Positions 26,030 through 34,819 of a DNA stretch of 64,000 bases are shown piece by piece. The stretch lies in NCBI RefSeq assembly GCF_018613795.1, contig NZ_JAGGPN010000004.1, positions 102,293 through 166,292 of the forward strand, read 5' to 3'. Position numbers and translations under genes: made by a program. Within the stretch, counting starts at the first letter, position 1. Every line of letters begins with the position of its first letter. The notes beneath the pieces are model-generated. The model searched no databases. It was not told the DNA's origin and saw nothing but the letters and a program-made list of their open reading frames with translations. Source of the DNA: Arthrobacter sp. ISL-65. GTDB lineage: Bacteria > Actinomycetota > Actinomycetes > Actinomycetales > Micrococcaceae.

Positions 26030-26782
26030 CTAGGCGGGTGGCGGCTGCAGGCGGGTGGCGCGCAGAACGGCGTCGGCGAGGACGGCCGATTGGCCGTCCG
26101 GGCCCGTGGCCTCCCGCTCCCGGCTGGCCGCAACATCCACGCGCCAACCGGGCGGCGCGATGCCGAGCTCGGCCGCGGCCTGCTCCGCCGTGAAGAACAT
26201 TTCCGAACCCGCGTGGCCGCCGCCCCCGTGAGAGTGGCTGTGCTCCTCAGCGTTGCTGCCCTGGCCTTGGCTGTCCTCATTCGAAATGCTCCGCCAGGGC
26301 GGCAGGCCGTCGGGATGGTGGCCGACGACCAGCAGCGTCCCGCCCGGGCGCACCGCATCTGCGGCTACCCGGTGCGGCCGCTGCCACGGAGCCTCGGTGG
26401 AGTGCAGGAACTGCGCGGACACAAGATCGAACTGCTCCTCGGGCGCCCACGCCCCAAGGTCGCGCTGCAGCCACGTGATGCGTTTCCCGACGGCTGAATC
26501 CGCGGCGTGCTGTTCGGCCCTTTCCAGCGCGACGGCGGAGACGTCCACCGCTGTCACCGTCCAGCCCTGCTCGGCGAGCCACAGGGCGTCGGCACCCTCG
26601 CCGCAGCCCAGGTCCAGGGCAGTGCCGGGCTCCAGCCCGGTTGCCTCGGCCACCAGTTGCGGGTTGGGCCGGCCGCTCCACACTCGTGGCCGGCTCCGGT
26701 ACATTTCATCCCAATGGTGCGCTGCGGCATCGGGGTCTTCAGGGCCGACGTGCCCTTCGGGGGCAGGGTGACCGGCGGTCAT
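26030..26782 (-). CDS. class I SAM-dependent methyltransferase
   Basis: This 250-residue methyltransferase (methyltransf_25 type) has the SAM-binding motif I ALDLGCGEGADALWLAEQGW near residue 55 and the post-I acidic residue in VTAVDVSAVALERAEQ. A His/Gly-rich loop (EEHSHSHGGGGHAG, near 180) could bind metal. Substrate unknown; a TehB-like or small-molecule role is possible. The ATG at 26782 overlaps the upstream DUF1801 stop (ATGA), so the two are coupled. Confidence 0.85.
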   Translation of the reverse strand: MTAGHPAPEGHVGPEDPDAAAHHWDEMYRSRPRVWSGRPNPQLVAEATGLEPGTALDLGCGEGADALWLAEQGWTVTAVDVSAVALERAEQHAADSAVGKRITWLQRDLGAWAPEEQFDLVSAQFLHSTEAPWQRPHRVAADAVRPGGTLLVVGHHPDGLPPWRSISNEDSQGQGSNAEEHSHSHGGGGHAGSEMFFTAEQAAAELGIAPPGWRVDVAASREREATGPDGQSAVLADAVLRATRLQPPPA

Positions 26783-27180
26783 GGTTTCTGTCCGTTCTTG
26801 ATTCGGCGCCATCCGCCGGCCCGGTTGTTGGCGATGATGGACCTGAACATCTCGGTCAGGGCCGGGCCGTTGATGGCCTCGCCTGCGTAGAAGGCCACGG
26901 TGCGGCCGGTCTTGTTTTCATGCCCGCCCGTGATGAGGTGCTCCGGGTCCGGCGTAAGCCCGCCGTCGTAGAGGAAGACGTTGACGTGGTCCTTGGCGGC
27001 CAGGAGGGCACAGACGTTGCCCTGGAGTTCAAAGTAGGGCTGGCGGGTGCGTTTGATGGTTTCCGCCACCTCCGGATCGGCGGCGTGGACAAGCTCGCGG
27101 ACCTCCCGGCACACGGCCTGCTGCCATGCGGGGAGCGCCGAGATATAGGCGTCAACGCGCGGTTCGGCAGCGTAGTCCAT
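26779..27180 (-). CDS. DUF1801 family protein
   Basis: The protein has 133 residues. DAYISALPAWQQAVCREVRELVHAADPEVAETIK followed by VNVFLYDGGL and TGRTVAFYAGEAIN matches the DUF1801/YdhG-like fold of unknown function, related to iron-chaperone frataxin-like proteins. ATG 27180 gives the family's usual length. It overlaps the methyltransferase start by four bases. Confidence 0.85.
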   Translation of the reverse strand: MDYAAEPRVDAYISALPAWQQAVCREVRELVHAADPEVAETIKRTRQPYFELQGNVCALLAAKDHVNVFLYDGGLTPDPEHLITGGHENKTGRTVAFYAGEAINGPALTEMFRSIIANNRAGGWRRIKNGQKP

Positions 27181-27237
27181 GGGGGATACCCTGCCACAGA
27201 ACGCGCCACGCAACTAGGGCGCGGCCCCCATTGCCCG

Positions 27238-27567
27238 TCAAAGGAGATGGAGGACGATGTTCTGCTCGCCGTCAGCGAACACCGCATAGCTGCGCAGCGA
27301 GCCGGCCCCGGTGGTGGAGCAGCCTGTCTCCAGCTCAAACGCGTGCTGGTGCAGCGGGCACATCACCACGGCCCGGTCGATGGTGCCGTCGGCGATGGGG
27401 CCGCCCTTGTGCGGGCAGACGGCGGACACCGCGCGGAGGGAACCGTCCCGGAGACGGAACACCGCGATCTGTTCGCCGGCCACGCCGTACGCGCGCCCCT
27501 CACCCACCGGGATCTGGTCCACGGGGCCGAGGACGTGCAGCCCTCCGCCGGATAGTCCGGCGCTCAT
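27238..27567 (-). CDS. nirD: nitrite reductase (NADH) small subunit
   Basis: This 109-residue Rieske-type subunit of assimilatory nitrite reductase has the [2Fe-2S] motif C-x-H (CPHKGG) and C-x2-H (CPLHQH). Unlike E. coli NirD, which lacks the cluster ligands, this one keeps them, as is common in actinobacteria. It overlaps the nirB stop and would assemble with NirB to reduce nitrite to ammonium in the cytoplasm. Confidence 0.95.
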   Translation of the reverse strand: MSAGLSGGGLHVLGPVDQIPVGEGRAYGVAGEQIAVFRLRDGSLRAVSAVCPHKGGPIADGTIDRAVVMCPLHQHAFELETGCSTTGAGSLRSYAVFADGEQNIVLHLL

Positions 27568-30077
27568 CGGACCGGCACCTTGGGGAGGACCTCGAGCGGG
27601 AGCGAGGTACGGAACTGGCCCGGGGTGAGGGGATCGTTGCGCTCGGCCCAGGGGTCGGCGTAGCTGTCGACGGACCGCTGCATTGCCTCGTCGAGCCGGG
27701 CGGCTATCCCTTCGGCGTCGTCCACGATGACCGCGCGGAGGTGCTCGATCCCTACCCGCGGCACGAAGGAATACGTGCGTTCGAGCCAGTTGGCGCGTTC
27801 CCGGTAGTACTGCATGAACCGTCCGGCCAGCAGCTTCACGGTCTCGGGATCGTCCACGGTTGCCAGCAGGTCCCCCTGCCGGATGTGGGCACCCGCGGCA
27901 CCGCCGACGTAGATTTCCCAGCGTCCGCCGTCGACCGCCACCACCCCCACATCCTTGACCAGCGATTCGGCGCAGTTCCGCGGGCAGCCGGACACAGCGA
28001 GCTTCAGTTTCGCCGGTGACTCGATGCCCTGGAACCGCGACTCGATCTCGATGCCCAGCTTCGTTGAGTCACCCGTGCCGAAGCGGCAGAAATCCTGCCC
28101 CACGCAGGTCTTGACGGTCCGGAAGCTCTTGCCGTACGCGTAGCCGGACGGCATGTCCAGGTCTGCCCAGACTTTCGGCAGGTCCTCCTTGGGAACACCG
28201 AGCAGGTCGATCCGCTGGCCGCCCGTCAGCTTCACCATGGGGATGTTGTATTTGTCCGCGACGTCGGCGATCCGGCGGAGCTGCTCCGGGGAGGTCACCC
28301 CGCCCTTCATCTGCGGCACCACGGAGAAGGTGCCGTCGCGCTGGATGTTGGCGTGGACACGGTCGTTGACGAACCGCGCATCGCGCTCGTCGATGTACTC
28401 ACCGGCCCACATCATCTTCAGCAGTGATGCCAGCCCCATCTTCGATTTGGCGTCCTCGGCGCCGTCCGGAGCCAGCGCCGCGAACACGGCAGACACGGAC
28501 CTCAGGCCCTGCTCCCGGATCGCCGTCATCAGCGCAGCCTTCTCCAGCGGCACGCCGGGAACGTAGTAGGCCGCCGCCGGATCCTCCTCCACGGCGCCGT
28601 CGGCGGCCCATTCCACCACCTGCCGGACCAGCAGCTTGCAGGAGCCGCAGCCCTTGCCGGCCCGGGTGGCGTCCATGACGCCGGACAGAGTGGTGCAGCC
28701 GCCCTTAACGGTGTCCGCGATCGCCTGCTTGCTGACGCCGTTGCAGTTGCAGACCTGGGCATCGCCGTCGAGCTCGGCCACGCCGGCTTCCTCGCCCGGT
28801 CCGCCGAGATCGAACAGCAGTGAGACCCGCTCCTCCGGCAGCGGCAGCCCGCGATCGAACGCCTGCGTCAGATAGGCCACTTTACGGCTGTCCCCGAGCA
28901 GCGTTGCGCCCACAATCTTGCTGTCGCGGATCACGATGGACTTGAACACTCCCCTGCTCGGCTCGGAAAACACCACGTGCTCGTCGGTGTCCCGTTCCGG
29001 AGCCTGCAGCCCCATGGATGCGACGTCGACGCCGGCCACCTTGAGTTTCGTGGCGGTGCGGGATCCCAGGTAGACGGCCTTCGGGTTGGCTCCGGTGACG
29101 TGGTCGGCCAGCACAGCGGCTTGCTCCCACAGCGGCGCCACCAGGCCGTACACTTCGCCGCGGTGCTGGACGCACTCACCGACGGCGTAGATCTCGTCCT
29201 CGTCCGGGACGCGCATATGGTCGTCCACCACGATGGCCCGCTCCACCGGCAGGCCGCTGGTCACGGCCACCTCCACATTGGGGCGGATTCCGGCCGCCAC
29301 CACCACCATGTCGCATTCGATGTCCGGCTCGTTCCGCAATTGGACGCCGCGCACCTTGCCGCCGCCGAGGATGGCGGTGGTCCGGCTGCCCGTGCGGACC
29401 CTTATGCCGAGCGCCTCCACGCTGCGGCGCAGGACCGCACCGCCGTCGGGGCCCATCTGTGCGTTCATCAGATGCCCGCCGGAGTGGACCACCTCGACGT
29501 CGATGCCGTGGCTTTGCAGGCCGCGCGCGGCCTCCAGCCCCAGTAGCCCGCCACCGATCACCACGGCACGGTGGTGGTGGTCCTGTTGGGCGTATGACAC
29601 CATGCCCGTGGTGTCGTCGATGGTACGGAAGGCGAAGATCCCGGGCAGCAGCCGCCCGCCCGGCGTGTACATGCCGTCCATCGGTGGCAGGTGCGAGCGG
29701 CTGCCGGTGGCGATGATCAGCACATCGTACGGAGTGGCCCGGCCGTCATCGGAGAACACCAGCTTGGCGAAACGGTCGATCCTCTCCACCCGGACGCCGC
29801 TGTGCAGCGTGATGTCGTTTTCCCGATACCAGGCCAGTGAATTGAGGAAGATGTTTCCGGTGTCTTCCTCGCCGGAGAGGACATGGCTGAGCATGATCCG
29901 GTTGTAATTGCCATAGGGCTCGTCGCCGAACATGGTGATTCTGTGCTGGACGGCGCCTCCGCGGGCCAGGATTTCCTCGACGGCCCGGGCGCCGGCCATC
30001 CCGTTGCCGATCACTACAAGACGGCGGCGGGTATCACCCGGCGTGCTCCGCGCGGAGCGGCTGGCGAGGGCAGTCAT
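27564..30077 (-). CDS. nirB: nitrite reductase (NADH) large subunit
   Basis: The 837-residue protein has an N-terminal FAD/NAD-binding pyridine nucleotide oxidoreductase (RRRLVVIGNGMAGARAVEEI; second dinucleotide fold RAVVIGGGLLGLEAARGLQS), a BFD-like [2Fe-2S] domain (QVCNCNGVSKQAI and GKGCGSCK) and a C-terminal sirohaem/[4Fe-4S] domain with C-x5-C (TCVGQDFC) and C-x3-C (SGCPRNC). ATG 30077 shares one base with the stop of the small gene upstream. It catalyses six-electron reduction of nitrite to ammonium for nitrogen assimilation. Confidence 0.97.
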   Translation of the reverse strand: MTALASRSARSTPGDTRRRLVVIGNGMAGARAVEEILARGGAVQHRITMFGDEPYGNYNRIMLSHVLSGEEDTGNIFLNSLAWYRENDITLHSGVRVERIDRFAKLVFSDDGRATPYDVLIIATGSRSHLPPMDGMYTPGGRLLPGIFAFRTIDDTTGMVSYAQQDHHHRAVVIGGGLLGLEAARGLQSHGIDVEVVHSGGHLMNAQMGPDGGAVLRRSVEALGIRVRTGSRTTAILGGGKVRGVQLRNEPDIECDMVVVAAGIRPNVEVAVTSGLPVERAIVVDDHMRVPDEDEIYAVGECVQHRGEVYGLVAPLWEQAAVLADHVTGANPKAVYLGSRTATKLKVAGVDVASMGLQAPERDTDEHVVFSEPSRGVFKSIVIRDSKIVGATLLGDSRKVAYLTQAFDRGLPLPEERVSLLFDLGGPGEEAGVAELDGDAQVCNCNGVSKQAIADTVKGGCTTLSGVMDATRAGKGCGSCKLLVRQVVEWAADGAVEEDPAAAYYVPGVPLEKAALMTAIREQGLRSVSAVFAALAPDGAEDAKSKMGLASLLKMMWAGEYIDERDARFVNDRVHANIQRDGTFSVVPQMKGGVTSPEQLRRIADVADKYNIPMVKLTGGQRIDLLGVPKEDLPKVWADLDMPSGYAYGKSFRTVKTCVGQDFCRFGTGDSTKLGIEIESRFQGIESPAKLKLAVSGCPRNCAESLVKDVGVVAVDGGRWEIYVGGAAGAHIRQGDLLATVDDPETVKLLAGRFMQYYRERANWLERTYSFVPRVGIEHLRAVIVDDAEGIAARLDEAMQRSVDSYADPWAERNDPLTPGQFRTSLPLEVLPKVPVR

Positions 30078-30424
30078 CAGTGTTCCACCATGCCCATGTC
30101 GATGACGACGGAGCCGCTGACCCCCGTGTCCGCCAGCAGTCTCAGCTCGATCAGCGAGCCGCCGTCGATGTCCTCCACGACGCGCAGCGGGACGTGGACG
30201 TCCCCCCTGGCAGCAATCGGGAAGTACCGCATGGGCACGCCGTCCCGCATCAGCACCACCGTGATCAGTTCGGCGGAGGAGTTGCCGCCTCGGAAGTACA
30301 GCGTCTGGTTGATCACGCCGTCCGGGACGAAATGGGAGAGCTGGCTGTGGATGGGCACGGCTTTTTCGAGCCCTGCACCGTCGAACGGGAAGATGCCCTG
30401 AAGGAAGATGTTCTTCAAGATCAC
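30077..30424 (-). CDS. small protein of unknown function leading the nirBD operon
   Basis: The 115-residue beta-rich product (MILKNIFLQGIFPFDGAG..., GVINQTLYFRGGNSSAELIT, VPLRVVEDIDGG) has no signal peptide or membrane segment and no family I can name with certainty. GTG 30424 has AAAGGA seven bases upstream; an upstream ATG at 30466 would add 14 Ala-rich residues. Its TGA overlaps the nirB ATG (TGATG), so it is translationally coupled to nitrite reductase. A role in NirBD assembly, cofactor insertion or nitrite handling is inference from position only. Confidence 0.75.
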   Translation of the reverse strand: MILKNIFLQGIFPFDGAGLEKAVPIHSQLSHFVPDGVINQTLYFRGGNSSAELITVVLMRDGVPMRYFPIAARGDVHVPLRVVEDIDGGSLIELRLLADTGVSGSVVIDMGMVEH

Positions 30425-30597
30425 GGTCGGATCCTTTCGGCGGAGGGACGCTGCGGCCGCTGCCATCAGCCCGGCATAGGTCCATCCTTCGCCGCACGTG
30501 TTACAGCGCCAGGCGCCCTGTGTAATTTCCGCTTAACACCTTCCTCACCGCTTACCGGAGCCGGACCTGGCCAAAGAAGAACAGGGCAAAGAAAAGA

Positions 30598-30640
30598 AAA
30601 ACCGCGCCGCGGACCACCGGGGTGGCCGCAGCGCGGTTTT
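30598..30640 (-). terminator. intrinsic terminator of the amino-acid permease
   Basis: AAAACCGCGC (30598-30607) pairs with GCGCGGTTTT (30631-30640), with further inner pairing. Read on the minus strand it ends in a TTTTTCTTTTC tract, 44 bp after the permease stop. Confidence 0.85.
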
Positions 30641-30683
30641 CTGGATGCGGGATCAGCCCGCGGGGCCAAGCCGCATGAAGGAT

Positions 30684-32180
30684 CTAGGCCGTGCCGGAGC
30701 TGGCCGCAGGGGCGGGGACGCTGGCGCCCTCGGCCTTCCATTCCTCGATCCGGGCCTGCTGCAGCGGAGTCTGGCGGTTGAAGTACCAGGCAGCGCCCAG
30801 CAGCAGGAACCACACCGGGGCAACCACCAGCGCGAGGCGGGTGTCCTCGGCCTGGGCCAGGGCCACGAGCATGAACACGAAGAAGGCCAGGACCACGTAG
30901 GGCATAAAGGCCGAACCCGGCATCTTGAAGGCGGACGCCTCGTGGAGTTCCGGCCGGCGGCGGCGGAACGCGATGTAGCTGATGAGGATCATCGACCAGA
31001 CGAACATGGTCAGCACAGAGGCCACGGAGGTGACGATGGTGAAGGCTCCGATCACGGAGTCACCCGCGTACAGCAGGACCAGGCCGGCCAGCAGGAAGAT
31101 GCAGGAGAACAGGAGTGCATTCTGCGGGACTTTGCGGACGCTGAGCTTGCCGAAGGCCTTCGGGGCGTTGCCGTCCTGCGCGAGGCCGTAGACCATGCGC
31201 GAGGTGGAGTATATGCCGGAGTTGGCACTGGAGGCGGCCGAGGTGAGAACCACGAGGTTGATCACAACGGCGGCGATGCCCAGGCCGGCGAGGGTGAACA
31301 TGCCGATGAACGGGCTGCTGGCGGCGTCGATGCTCCGCCACGGGTTGACGGCCATGATGACCACAAGGGCGCCCACGTAGAAGAGCAGGACACGGATCGG
31401 GATCGAGTTGATGGCCCGGGGGAGGTTCTTTTCCGGGTCCTTGGTTTCGGCGGCAGCGGTGCCCACGAGTTCGATGCCGGCGAAGGCGAAGATGGCGATC
31501 TGGAAGCCGAGGATGAAGCCGAACAGGCCGTGCGGGAACATGCCGCCGTCGTTCCACATGTTCGCCAGGTTGGCCACCGCGCCGTTCGGCGAGGTGAAGT
31601 TGGTGGCGATCATGACCACACCGGTGGCGATCAGGGCGAGGATGGCCACCACCTTGATGATCGCGAACCAGAACTCCGCCTCGCCGAAGGCCTTGACCGT
31701 GGGAAGGTTCAGCAGGATGAGGACCACGGGAGTGATCAGTGCCGGGATCCAGAGGGGAGTGCCCGGGGCCAGCTTGTCCACGTAACCGGCGATTGCCACG
31801 ATATCTGCCACGCCCGTCACTACCCAGAAGAACCAGTAGGACCAGCCGGTGAAGAAGCCTGCCCAGGGGCCAAGGATGTCGCCGGCGAAGTCGCTGAAGG
31901 ACTTGTAGTTCAGGTTGGAGAGCAGGATCTCGCCCATGGCCCGCATGACGAAGAACAGCATGAAGCCGATGATCATGTACACGAGGATGACGGACGGGCC
32001 GGCGAGGGAGATGGTCTTGCCGGAGCCCATGAACAGGCCGGTGCCGATGGCGCCGCCGATGGCCAGGAGCTGGATGTGGCGGTTGCCAAGTCCGCGGGCG
32101 AGGTGCGGTTCCCTGCTTTGGCCGGATTCAGCACGCTCTGTGGACGGTTGAACGGAAATGCTGGTGGTGCGTTCAGACAT
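30684..32180 (-). CDS. amino-acid permease, APC family (CycA/GabP-like)
   Basis: This 498-residue, 12-helix amino acid/proton symporter opens with RGLGNRHIQLLAIGGAIGTG, the family signature in which the first helix is broken by GAIGTG. Other landmarks are FAFAGIELVGTAAAETKDPEKNLPRAINSIPIR (helix 6 loop) and SGIYSTSRMVYGLAQDGNAP. By overall similarity it resembles the D-serine/D-alanine/glycine group (CycA), but GABA or aromatic permeases are alternatives. Start ATG 32180 with AAGGAAG upstream. The leader holds a 9-bp hairpin at 32205-32235. Confidence 0.92.
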   Translation of the reverse strand: MSERTTSISVQPSTERAESGQSREPHLARGLGNRHIQLLAIGGAIGTGLFMGSGKTISLAGPSVILVYMIIGFMLFFVMRAMGEILLSNLNYKSFSDFAGDILGPWAGFFTGWSYWFFWVVTGVADIVAIAGYVDKLAPGTPLWIPALITPVVLILLNLPTVKAFGEAEFWFAIIKVVAILALIATGVVMIATNFTSPNGAVANLANMWNDGGMFPHGLFGFILGFQIAIFAFAGIELVGTAAAETKDPEKNLPRAINSIPIRVLLFYVGALVVIMAVNPWRSIDAASSPFIGMFTLAGLGIAAVVINLVVLTSAASSANSGIYSTSRMVYGLAQDGNAPKAFGKLSVRKVPQNALLFSCIFLLAGLVLLYAGDSVIGAFTIVTSVASVLTMFVWSMILISYIAFRRRRPELHEASAFKMPGSAFMPYVVLAFFVFMLVALAQAEDTRLALVVAPVWFLLLGAAWYFNRQTPLQQARIEEWKAEGASVPAPAASSGTA

Positions 32181-32668
32181 CAAGTCTTCTTCCTTGTCAC
32201 AGGTGCCGGCACGAACAGGAAGTTGCCGTGCCGGCCGCGTCGGTCCGCCGCAGATGTGACGGAACTAACAGTTGGGATGGTGTTAAGACTATGAGCGGCG
32301 GAACGCGGCAAAGGGTGCGCCCGCTGCCCGCGCCGCCCGGTAGCGGGCGGGCGGGTCGTCCGTGCGCCGGGCGGAGTGGACTGCCGGAAAAGCGCATTCC
32401 CGCAGTCCAGCCGGTAATCAGCCCGGCCAGCAGAAAATTCGCAGTGAGCGCGAAACGCTGCAATAGTCTTCGACATATGTCCAGCATGCCAGTCCTAAAT
32501 GTCGTCCATTGTTCTCAGTGAGCTGCGTCACGCATCACTGGGCGGTGCCGCGAGGAGACAAATGCCCCGGCCAGCGCTGCCGGCTGACGCCGCAAAAGGA
32601 GCCGGCAATGGGGCGGAAACGGGCCGGAGCGGGTCCGGACGGCGCGGATGGTAGACTGGTGGGACTTG
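32181..32668. other. non-coding interval before the DEAD-box leader
   Basis: I see no convincing gene. It contains the minus-strand leader of the permease, including a GCCGGCACG / CGTGCCGGC stem at 32205-32235, and the promoter region of the helicase on the plus strand. A TAGACT at 32652-32657 could be the -10 element. Frames open here are GC-rich shadows. Confidence 0.5.
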
Positions 32669-32710
32669 ATGTGCAGTGATGCCCGCTTCTGGTGGGCTTT
32701 TTTCATGTGA
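32669..32710 (+). CDS. putative leader peptide MCSDARFWWAFFM
   Basis: A 13-codon frame starts about 11 bases after a TAGACT -10-like element, so it would be translated from an almost leaderless message. It is rich in aromatic codons (Phe-Trp-Trp-Ala-Phe-Phe) and overlaps exactly with the terminator at 32681-32703, whose T-run encodes the Phe-Phe. Such overlap is typical of ribosome-mediated attenuation of the gene downstream, here an RNA helicase. The evidence is from position and layout only. Confidence 0.45.
   Translation: MCSDARFWWAFFM
32681..32703 (+). terminator. attenuator-like terminator in the helicase leader
   Basis: A 6-bp stem (GCCCGC pairing with GGTGGGC through one G-T) is followed by six T residues. 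It lies about 170 bp before the helicase start and not after any gene, so it is likely a premature terminator. Confidence 0.6.
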
Positions 32711-32875
32711 GAGGCACATCCTGCGTCGATGAACGCTAATGGTCCCGGCGGCCGCTGTCTGAAACTGGCAGCAGCCCGGTTGACCACCTGACTTTTCTTC
32801 GGCGACCCCCTGCGCCAACCGGCGTCGGGGGCCGATATCCGCTGGATACCGCCTGAAAGACCCTGATAAACGCAT

Positions 32876-34729
32876 ATGACTACTTTTGCTGCCCTCGGCA
32901 CGCCCAAGGCACTCACCGAAACCCTGACTGCCCAGGGCATCGAATCCCCCTTCCCCATCCAGGTCAAGACCCTGCCGGATACCCTGGCCGGCCGCGACGT
33001 CCTGGGCCGTGGCCGCACAGGCTCCGGTAAGACCATCGCGTTTGCCATCCCGCTTGTAGCACGACTCGCTGAGCGGGAAGCCAAGCACTTCCGCAAGCCC
33101 GGGCGCCCCATGGGCCTGGTCCTCGCGCCGACCCGTGAGCTCGCCACTCAGATCAACGCCACCATCGAGCCGCTGGCCAAGGCCATGGGCCTGAACACCA
33201 CCGTGATCTACGGCGGCATCTCCCAGGCACGCCAGGAAAAGGCCCTGCGCGCCGGCGTCGACATCGTCATCGCCTGCCCGGGCCGGCTGGAGGACCTCAT
33301 CCGCCAGCGCATCCTGACCCTCGAGGCAGTGGAAATCACCGTTCTGGACGAGGCCGACCACATGGCTGACCTCGGCTTCCTGCCCGTGGTGAAGAAGCTG
33401 ATGGACATGACCCCCAGCCAGGGCCAGCGCCTGCTGTTCTCCGCCACCCTGGACAACGGCGTGGACAAGATCGTCCAGCGCTACCTGTCCAACCCGCTGA
33501 CCCACTCCGTGGACGACCCCCAGGCCGCGGTGACCACGATGGAGCACCACGTGCTGGTGGTCAACGACCAGACGGTCAAGAAGCAGCTGATCGTCGAGCT
33601 CGCCTCCGGCGCCGGCCGCCGCGTGCTCTTCATGCGGACCAAGCACCATGCCCGCAAGCTGGCCAAGACCCTGACCGACGCCGGAATTCCCGCCGTCGAC
33701 CTGCACGGCAACCTGTCGCAGAACGCCCGCGACCGCAACCTTGCCGAGTTCTCCTCCGGTGACGTCCGCGTCCTGGTGGCCACCGACGTCGCCGCCCGCG
33801 GCGTCCACGTGGACGACGTCGAACTGGTTATCCACGTTGACCCGCCCACGGAGCACAAGGCCTACCTGCACCGCTCCGGCCGTACGGCACGCGCCGGTTC
33901 CGACGGCACCGTGGTCACGTTGACCCTCCCGGAGCAGCAGTCTGACGTCAAGAAGCTGATGAAGGCTGCCGGCGTTGAGGTCAACTTCGAGCGCGTCAGT
34001 GCCAACTCCCCGCTGGTTGCAGATCTGGTGGGCGAAATGGCTGACAAGATCGATCCGCGCACCCGCGCCGCACTGCTGGCTGCCAAGGCCGCGCAGCACG
34101 GCGGCGGCACCTCCACCGGCGCCAACGCGGAGCGGAAGCGCGCACGCCGGCAGGCATCACCCACGGCCGGTGGCCGGGGTGGCCGCGGCGGCCGCGGGCG
34201 GGTTGCCGCTGAGGCTCCGCGCACGGACCTGCCCCGCGCCGAACGCCGTGCCGCTGCCTACGAGGGCCGCGCCGCTGCCCGCGACGCTGCAGACCGCGTA
34301 GTCGAGCAGAACGAGGACCGCGCCACTGCGGCAGCTGCAGCCCGCCGCAACGCGCGTGGCCGTGGCACGGCGTCCACGCACCGCAACGACGTTCCTGCCG
34401 CTGGTGGCCGTTCATCGGCTGGCCGCGGTTCGGACGGACGTTCCGAATCCCGGTTCACCCGCAGCGATGCTCCCCGTGGCGGCACCGGCCGCCCGGCCAC
34501 CGGCGGCCAGCGCAGCGGACGTCCGGCAACCGGCCAGCGCGCAGCGGCTGGCAGCAAGGCCGGCGGCAACGGTCCGGTCTGGTCCTCCACCACTGGCGGC
34601 ACGTCGGGCGGCTCGTACTCGGGCGGTTCCTCTTCGGGCGGCAGCGGCCGCTCCGGTGACGGCCGTCCGGCCCGGAAGTCCCCGCGCCGCGCGTCGGCCC
34701 CGGCGTCGAACGAGCGCCGCGGCCGCTAG
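32876..34729 (+). CDS. DEAD-box ATP-dependent RNA helicase
   Basis: The 617-residue RNA helicase has a complete core in residues 1-380: Q motif (ESPFPIQ), motif I RTGSGKT (47-53), PTREL, DEAD near 159, SAT, and motif VI HRSGRTARAG. The C-terminal ~220 residues are low-complexity, rich in Arg, Gly, Ala and Ser (RGG-like), a typical flexible RNA-binding tail of actinobacterial RhlE/DeaD-like proteins involved in ribosome assembly and cold adaptation. The long leader with a small aromatic frame and an internal terminator suggests expression control by attenuation. Confidence 0.95.
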   Translation: MTTFAALGTPKALTETLTAQGIESPFPIQVKTLPDTLAGRDVLGRGRTGSGKTIAFAIPLVARLAEREAKHFRKPGRPMGLVLAPTRELATQINATIEPLAKAMGLNTTVIYGGISQARQEKALRAGVDIVIACPGRLEDLIRQRILTLEAVEITVLDEADHMADLGFLPVVKKLMDMTPSQGQRLLFSATLDNGVDKIVQRYLSNPLTHSVDDPQAAVTTMEHHVLVVNDQTVKKQLIVELASGAGRRVLFMRTKHHARKLAKTLTDAGIPAVDLHGNLSQNARDRNLAEFSSGDVRVLVATDVAARGVHVDDVELVIHVDPPTEHKAYLHRSGRTARAGSDGTVVTLTLPEQQSDVKKLMKAAGVEVNFERVSANSPLVADLVGEMADKIDPRTRAALLAAKAAQHGGGTSTGANAERKRARRQASPTAGGRGGRGGRGRVAAEAPRTDLPRAERRAAAYEGRAAARDAADRVVEQNEDRATAAAAARRNARGRGTASTHRNDVPAAGGRSSAGRGSDGRSESRFTRSDAPRGGTGRPATGGQRSGRPATGQRAAAGSKAGGNGPVWSSTTGGTSGGSYSGGSSSGGSGRSGDGRPARKSPRRASAPASNERRGR

Positions 34730-34749
34730 GAACTAAGCGCCTGAAGGCT

Positions 34750-34807
34750 AGCCGGTGGCTGAGCTTGGAGAAACCCGGGTTTCGACAAGCTCAACCACCG
34801 GCTTTTT
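34750..34807 (+). terminator. terminator containing a GAGCTTGTCGAAACCC-type repeat
   Basis: Arms 34750-34767 and 34786-34803 pair almost perfectly (two mismatches), with an inner palindrome AAACCCGGGTTT, and are followed by TTTTTG. It terminates the helicase gene and can serve the convergent MBL gene. The right arm read on the minus strand matches a repeat at the end of the GH32 gene. Confidence 0.8.
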
Positions 34808-34819
34808 GTTACCCCGGAT

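Noticed and set aside
30425..30560. GlnR box upstream of the nirBD operon
   Set aside because: Pieces like GTAAG and GGAAAT occur but the spacing does not fit GTNAC-N6-GAAAC pairs.
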